Source: Ruminococcaceae bacterium UBA1691
GTDB taxonomy: Bacteria > Bacillota > Clostridia > Oscillospirales > Acutalibacteraceae
DNA: 7,140 nucleotides
Direction of reading: 5' to 3'
Assembly: GCA_002320555.1 (NCBI GenBank)
Contig: DCJV01000048.1
Span: 1 to 7,140, forward strand
Translations under genes and position numbers: made by a program
Shown here: positions 5,434-7,140 of the stretch, one piece after another
Position numbering within the stretch: position 1 is the stretch's first letter
How the letters are laid out: the number at the start of each line of letters is the position of its first letter
Notes under the pieces: generated by a model
Told to the model about the DNA's origin: nothing
What the model saw: the letters and a program-made list of their open reading frames with translations, nothing else
Databases searched by the model: none

Positions 5434-6933
5434 ATGGATGAATGGGATAAAGCAAACAATAGCGCCGATCAGGACAAAACAAACACTTCCGGCTCGGATG
5501 CAGGCGGTCCAGACAGCGCAAACGACATTCATATAGAAAACGATACGCACCAGACGCCGCCCTATACGCAATACACCTCTTATCAGGGCCCTTATGGGTC
5601 AAACGGCGGCTATCAGCAAAACCCACCTTACCAATCGCCCTACCAGTACAATCAGGCCCCCGCGGGAGGCGGCAAGCAGGGCGGCGATGGTTCAAAGAAA
5701 AAGAAAAAAACAGGATTGATTATCCTCATCGTGATTCTCTGCATCGCACTCATCGCCGCGGGCATCGGTATTGCAATCGGCCTCACACGGGATAAAAACG
5801 GCGACGGTGACAATGACGTTATCAATAAAAACGGGCCCACCCTTTCCATTGAGGAAACCCCGAACAGCAAGTCCACCACCAATGAAAAAGGGGAAATGAC
5901 CGCCGAAGAGGTCGCCAAGAAAGTGAAGCCCTCGATTGTGGGCGTTATCGTTTCTCAAACGTCACAAAACATGATCGGCCAGAGCCAGAATGAATCCGGT
6001 GAGGGCACCGGAATCATCATGGGTGAAGATAAAACCGGTGAATATACCTATATTATCACCTGTGCACACGTCATCAGCGGAAACAATGTTAAAGCTACCG
6101 TCCAGCTGGAGAATGGCTCCTCCCATGACGCCGACGTCGTCGGCTATGACGAGCGCTCGGATATCGGCGTTCTGCGCATCAAGGCCTCCGGCCTGCAGGC
6201 CGCCACCTTCGGTGATTCCTCCAAGCTTGCCGTTGGCCAGCAGGTCTTCGCCATCGGCAACCCGCTTGGCACGGAATTCTTCGGCACGCTCACCGGCGGC
6301 ATTGTTTCCGCGATTGACCGCCCCATCAGCAGCGAAATCGGCTACCCGATGAAATGCATCCAGCACGACGCAGCGATCAACCCCGGCAACTCCGGCGGTG
6401 CGCTCGTCAATATGTACGGCCAGGTCATCGGCATCAATTCCTCCAAGATCGCACAAGGCTATGAGGGAATCGGCTTTGCCATTCCGATCAATTCCGCAAA
6501 GGAAATTGTTGATAAGCTCATTGCCAATGGCTATGTCCCTGGAAGGCCGAAGCTCGGCGTCACCTATTATGCGGCAAGCCAGCAGTCCAGCTATCGAATG
6601 ATCGTCCAGCTCAAGGAACTGCCCGCCGGCACTCTGGTTATCAAGAGCATTAACTCCGATAGCGACCTTGCCAATACGGATGCGAGGGCAGGCGATATGA
6701 TTATCGCAGTTAACGGCAAAGACCTCGACAACTCTAATACGCTCCTTGAGCTCATCGAGAAGAGCAAGGTCGGCGATACGCTTACTCTGACGCTGTGCCG
6801 GATTGATAGCAATTACAAAACCACAAAATTCGATGTTAAGGTGAAGCTCGTCGAAGACAAGGGCTCTGCCTCCTCTAATGAACCGACTGAAAACGCAACG
6901 ACCAACACCTATTTCAATCCCTTCGGATTTTGA
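5434..6933 (+). CDS. htrA: Membrane-anchored HtrA/DegP-type serine protease with one PDZ domain
   Basis: This 499-residue HtrA-family quality-control protease would act on misfolded proteins outside the membrane. Residues 1-87 are cytoplasmic and disordered: first polar and acidic, then (about 40-80) rich in Tyr, Gln, Pro and Gly. Six Lys (K88-K91 and K92 plus nearby K81) precede a single membrane segment at about 94-117, which fixes an N-in, C-out topology. The trypsin-like domain (about 156-365) has the complete triad: H212 in T-C-A-H-V, D243 in S-D-I-G-V-L and S320 in G-N-S-G-G-A-L. G-N-P-L-G at 275-279 is also typical. A PDZ domain spans about 372-470, including R-A-G-D-M-I-I-A-V-N-G. The tail is low-complexity and ends in aromatic residues (N-P-F-G-F). 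The gene lies 121 bases after the kinase and has its own predicted promoter with a box shared with the regulator promoter. This is a familiar arrangement in Firmicutes (compare CssRS and CiaRH). The closest named subtype (HtrA, HtrB, DegP-like) cannot be resolved. Confidence 0.95.
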   Translation: MDEWDKANNSADQDKTNTSGSDAGGPDSANDIHIENDTHQTPPYTQYTSYQGPYGSNGGYQQNPPYQSPYQYNQAPAGGGKQGGDGSKKKKKTGLIILIVILCIALIAAGIGIAIGLTRDKNGDGDNDVINKNGPTLSIEETPNSKSTTNEKGEMTAEEVAKKVKPSIVGVIVSQTSQNMIGQSQNESGEGTGIIMGEDKTGEYTYIITCAHVISGNNVKATVQLENGSSHDADVVGYDERSDIGVLRIKASGLQAATFGDSSKLAVGQQVFAIGNPLGTEFFGTLTGGIVSAIDRPISSEIGYPMKCIQHDAAINPGNSGGALVNMYGQVIGINSSKIAQGYEGIGFAIPINSAKEIVDKLIANGYVPGRPKLGVTYYAASQQSSYRMIVQLKELPAGTLVIKSINSDSDLANTDARAGDMIIAVNGKDLDNSNTLLELIEKSKVGDTLTLTLCRIDSNYKTTKFDVKVKLVEDKGSASSNEPTENATTNTYFNPFGF

Positions 6934-6954
6934 TGATCCTTAGCATAAAAAGCG

Positions 6955-6992
6955 ATCCCGCGGAAGCATTTAAAGGAATGTTTCCGCGGGAT
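6955..6992. terminator. Hairpin terminator after htrA
   Basis: ATCCCGCGGAAGCATT (6955-6970) pairs with AATGTTTCCGCGGGAT (6977-6992) over 16 positions with one G-U pair and a 6-base loop. On the + strand the following bases (TTCAGTTTG) are only moderately T-rich. On the - strand the hairpin is followed by CGC and five T. It therefore probably ends htrA and may act on transcripts from both sides. Confidence 0.75.
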
Positions 6993-7022
6993 TCAGTTTG
7001 TCGATAACGTCTCAGAGAAGAA

Positions 7023-7058
7023 AAAAGTGAACAAAAAAGCATGGTTTTGATCACTTTT
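7023..7058 (-). terminator. Second hairpin, likely terminator of a convergent gene
   Basis: AAAAGTGA (7023-7030) pairs with TCACTTTT (7051-7058). After one A-A mismatch the stem continues with CAAAA (7032-7036) and TTTTG (7045-7049) around an 8-base loop. On the - strand it is followed by a T-rich run (the + strand reads A-rich at 7019-7026), which fits termination of a leftward transcript. The minus-strand stop codon at 7069-7071 is about 10 bases before it. It may also serve as a backup terminator for htrA. Confidence 0.6.
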
Positions 7059-7068
7059 GGAACCGGCA

Positions 7069-7140
7069 TCATATGCGCCACTGGGTGCTATCGGGAGGCC
7101 GAGGCATCGCCAGCTGAATCTTCCCGCTGCCGAAGTGCCG
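7069..7140 (-). CDS. Possible C-terminal end of a convergent gene (cut by the right edge), unidentified
   Basis: Read on the - strand from the right edge, 23 codons are open and end in TGA at 7069-7071, just before the hairpin at 7023-7058. The peptide ends P-P-D-S-T-Q-W-R-I; I do not recognise it. Support comes only from the open frame plus the correctly placed downstream terminator. With so few codons, chance is a real alternative, and no function is proposed. Confidence 0.35.
   Translation of the reverse strand, partial: RHFGSGKIQLAMPRPPDSTQWRI

Noticed and set aside
6993..7139. Alternative minus-strand frame open from 7139 to a TGA at 6993-6995
   Set aside because: It would run through the 7023-7058 hairpin and encode a Phe-rich low-quality tail there. 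The shorter frame ending at 7069 fits the terminator position better.

Overview
The window reads as a chromosomal segment from a moderately GC-rich member of the Clostridia. This is inferred from the strong AAGGAGG-type ribosome binding sites, a short-form LeuD, a membrane-anchored HtrA with a long disordered cytoplasmic N-terminus, and the general style of the surface protein. No genus can be named. I see no tRNA, rRNA, CRISPR array, insertion sequence or phage gene. All complete genes are on the + strand.

Layout. (1) 1-858: the end of leuC and all of leuD, the two subunits of isopropylmalate isomerase (leucine synthesis). No leuB follows. (2) 859-1048: an intergenic stretch with a near-consensus sigma-A promoter at 956-984. 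(3) 1049-2809: a 586-residue surface protein of unknown function. It has an N-terminal export signal, a helical region with a degenerate internal repeat, a cadherin-like beta-sandwich, a C-terminal membrane segment and a short lysine-rich cytoplasmic tail. A strong, probably bidirectional, terminator follows at 2844-2890, so this gene is likely a single transcription unit. (4) 3068-5312: an OmpR/PhoB-family response regulator followed by its membrane sensor histidine kinase, which starts at TTG. (5) 5434-6933: a membrane-anchored HtrA/DegP-type serine protease with one PDZ domain. (6) 6934-7140: two hairpins and, probably, the last 23 codons of a convergent minus-strand gene entering from the right edge.

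How the genes work together. Regulator, kinase and HtrA form a compact envelope-stress-like module, comparable in logic to CssRS-htrA or CiaRH-htrA of other Firmicutes. The strongest non-coding observation links them: a 16-base motif (TTTAAAAA-N-T-N-TTCAT, 14 of 16 bases identical) occurs once upstream of the regulator gene (2956-2971) and once upstream of htrA (5348-5363). In both copies it resolves into hexamers at an 11-base period, as expected for an OmpR/PhoB-family binding site. This suggests that the regulator controls both its own operon and htrA. The surface protein upstream may or may not belong to the same biology: it has its own promoter, lacks the 16-base motif and is separated by a terminator.

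Nothing here is clearly a new defence or mobile system. The most novel items are the uncharacterised surface protein and the putative regulon motif.
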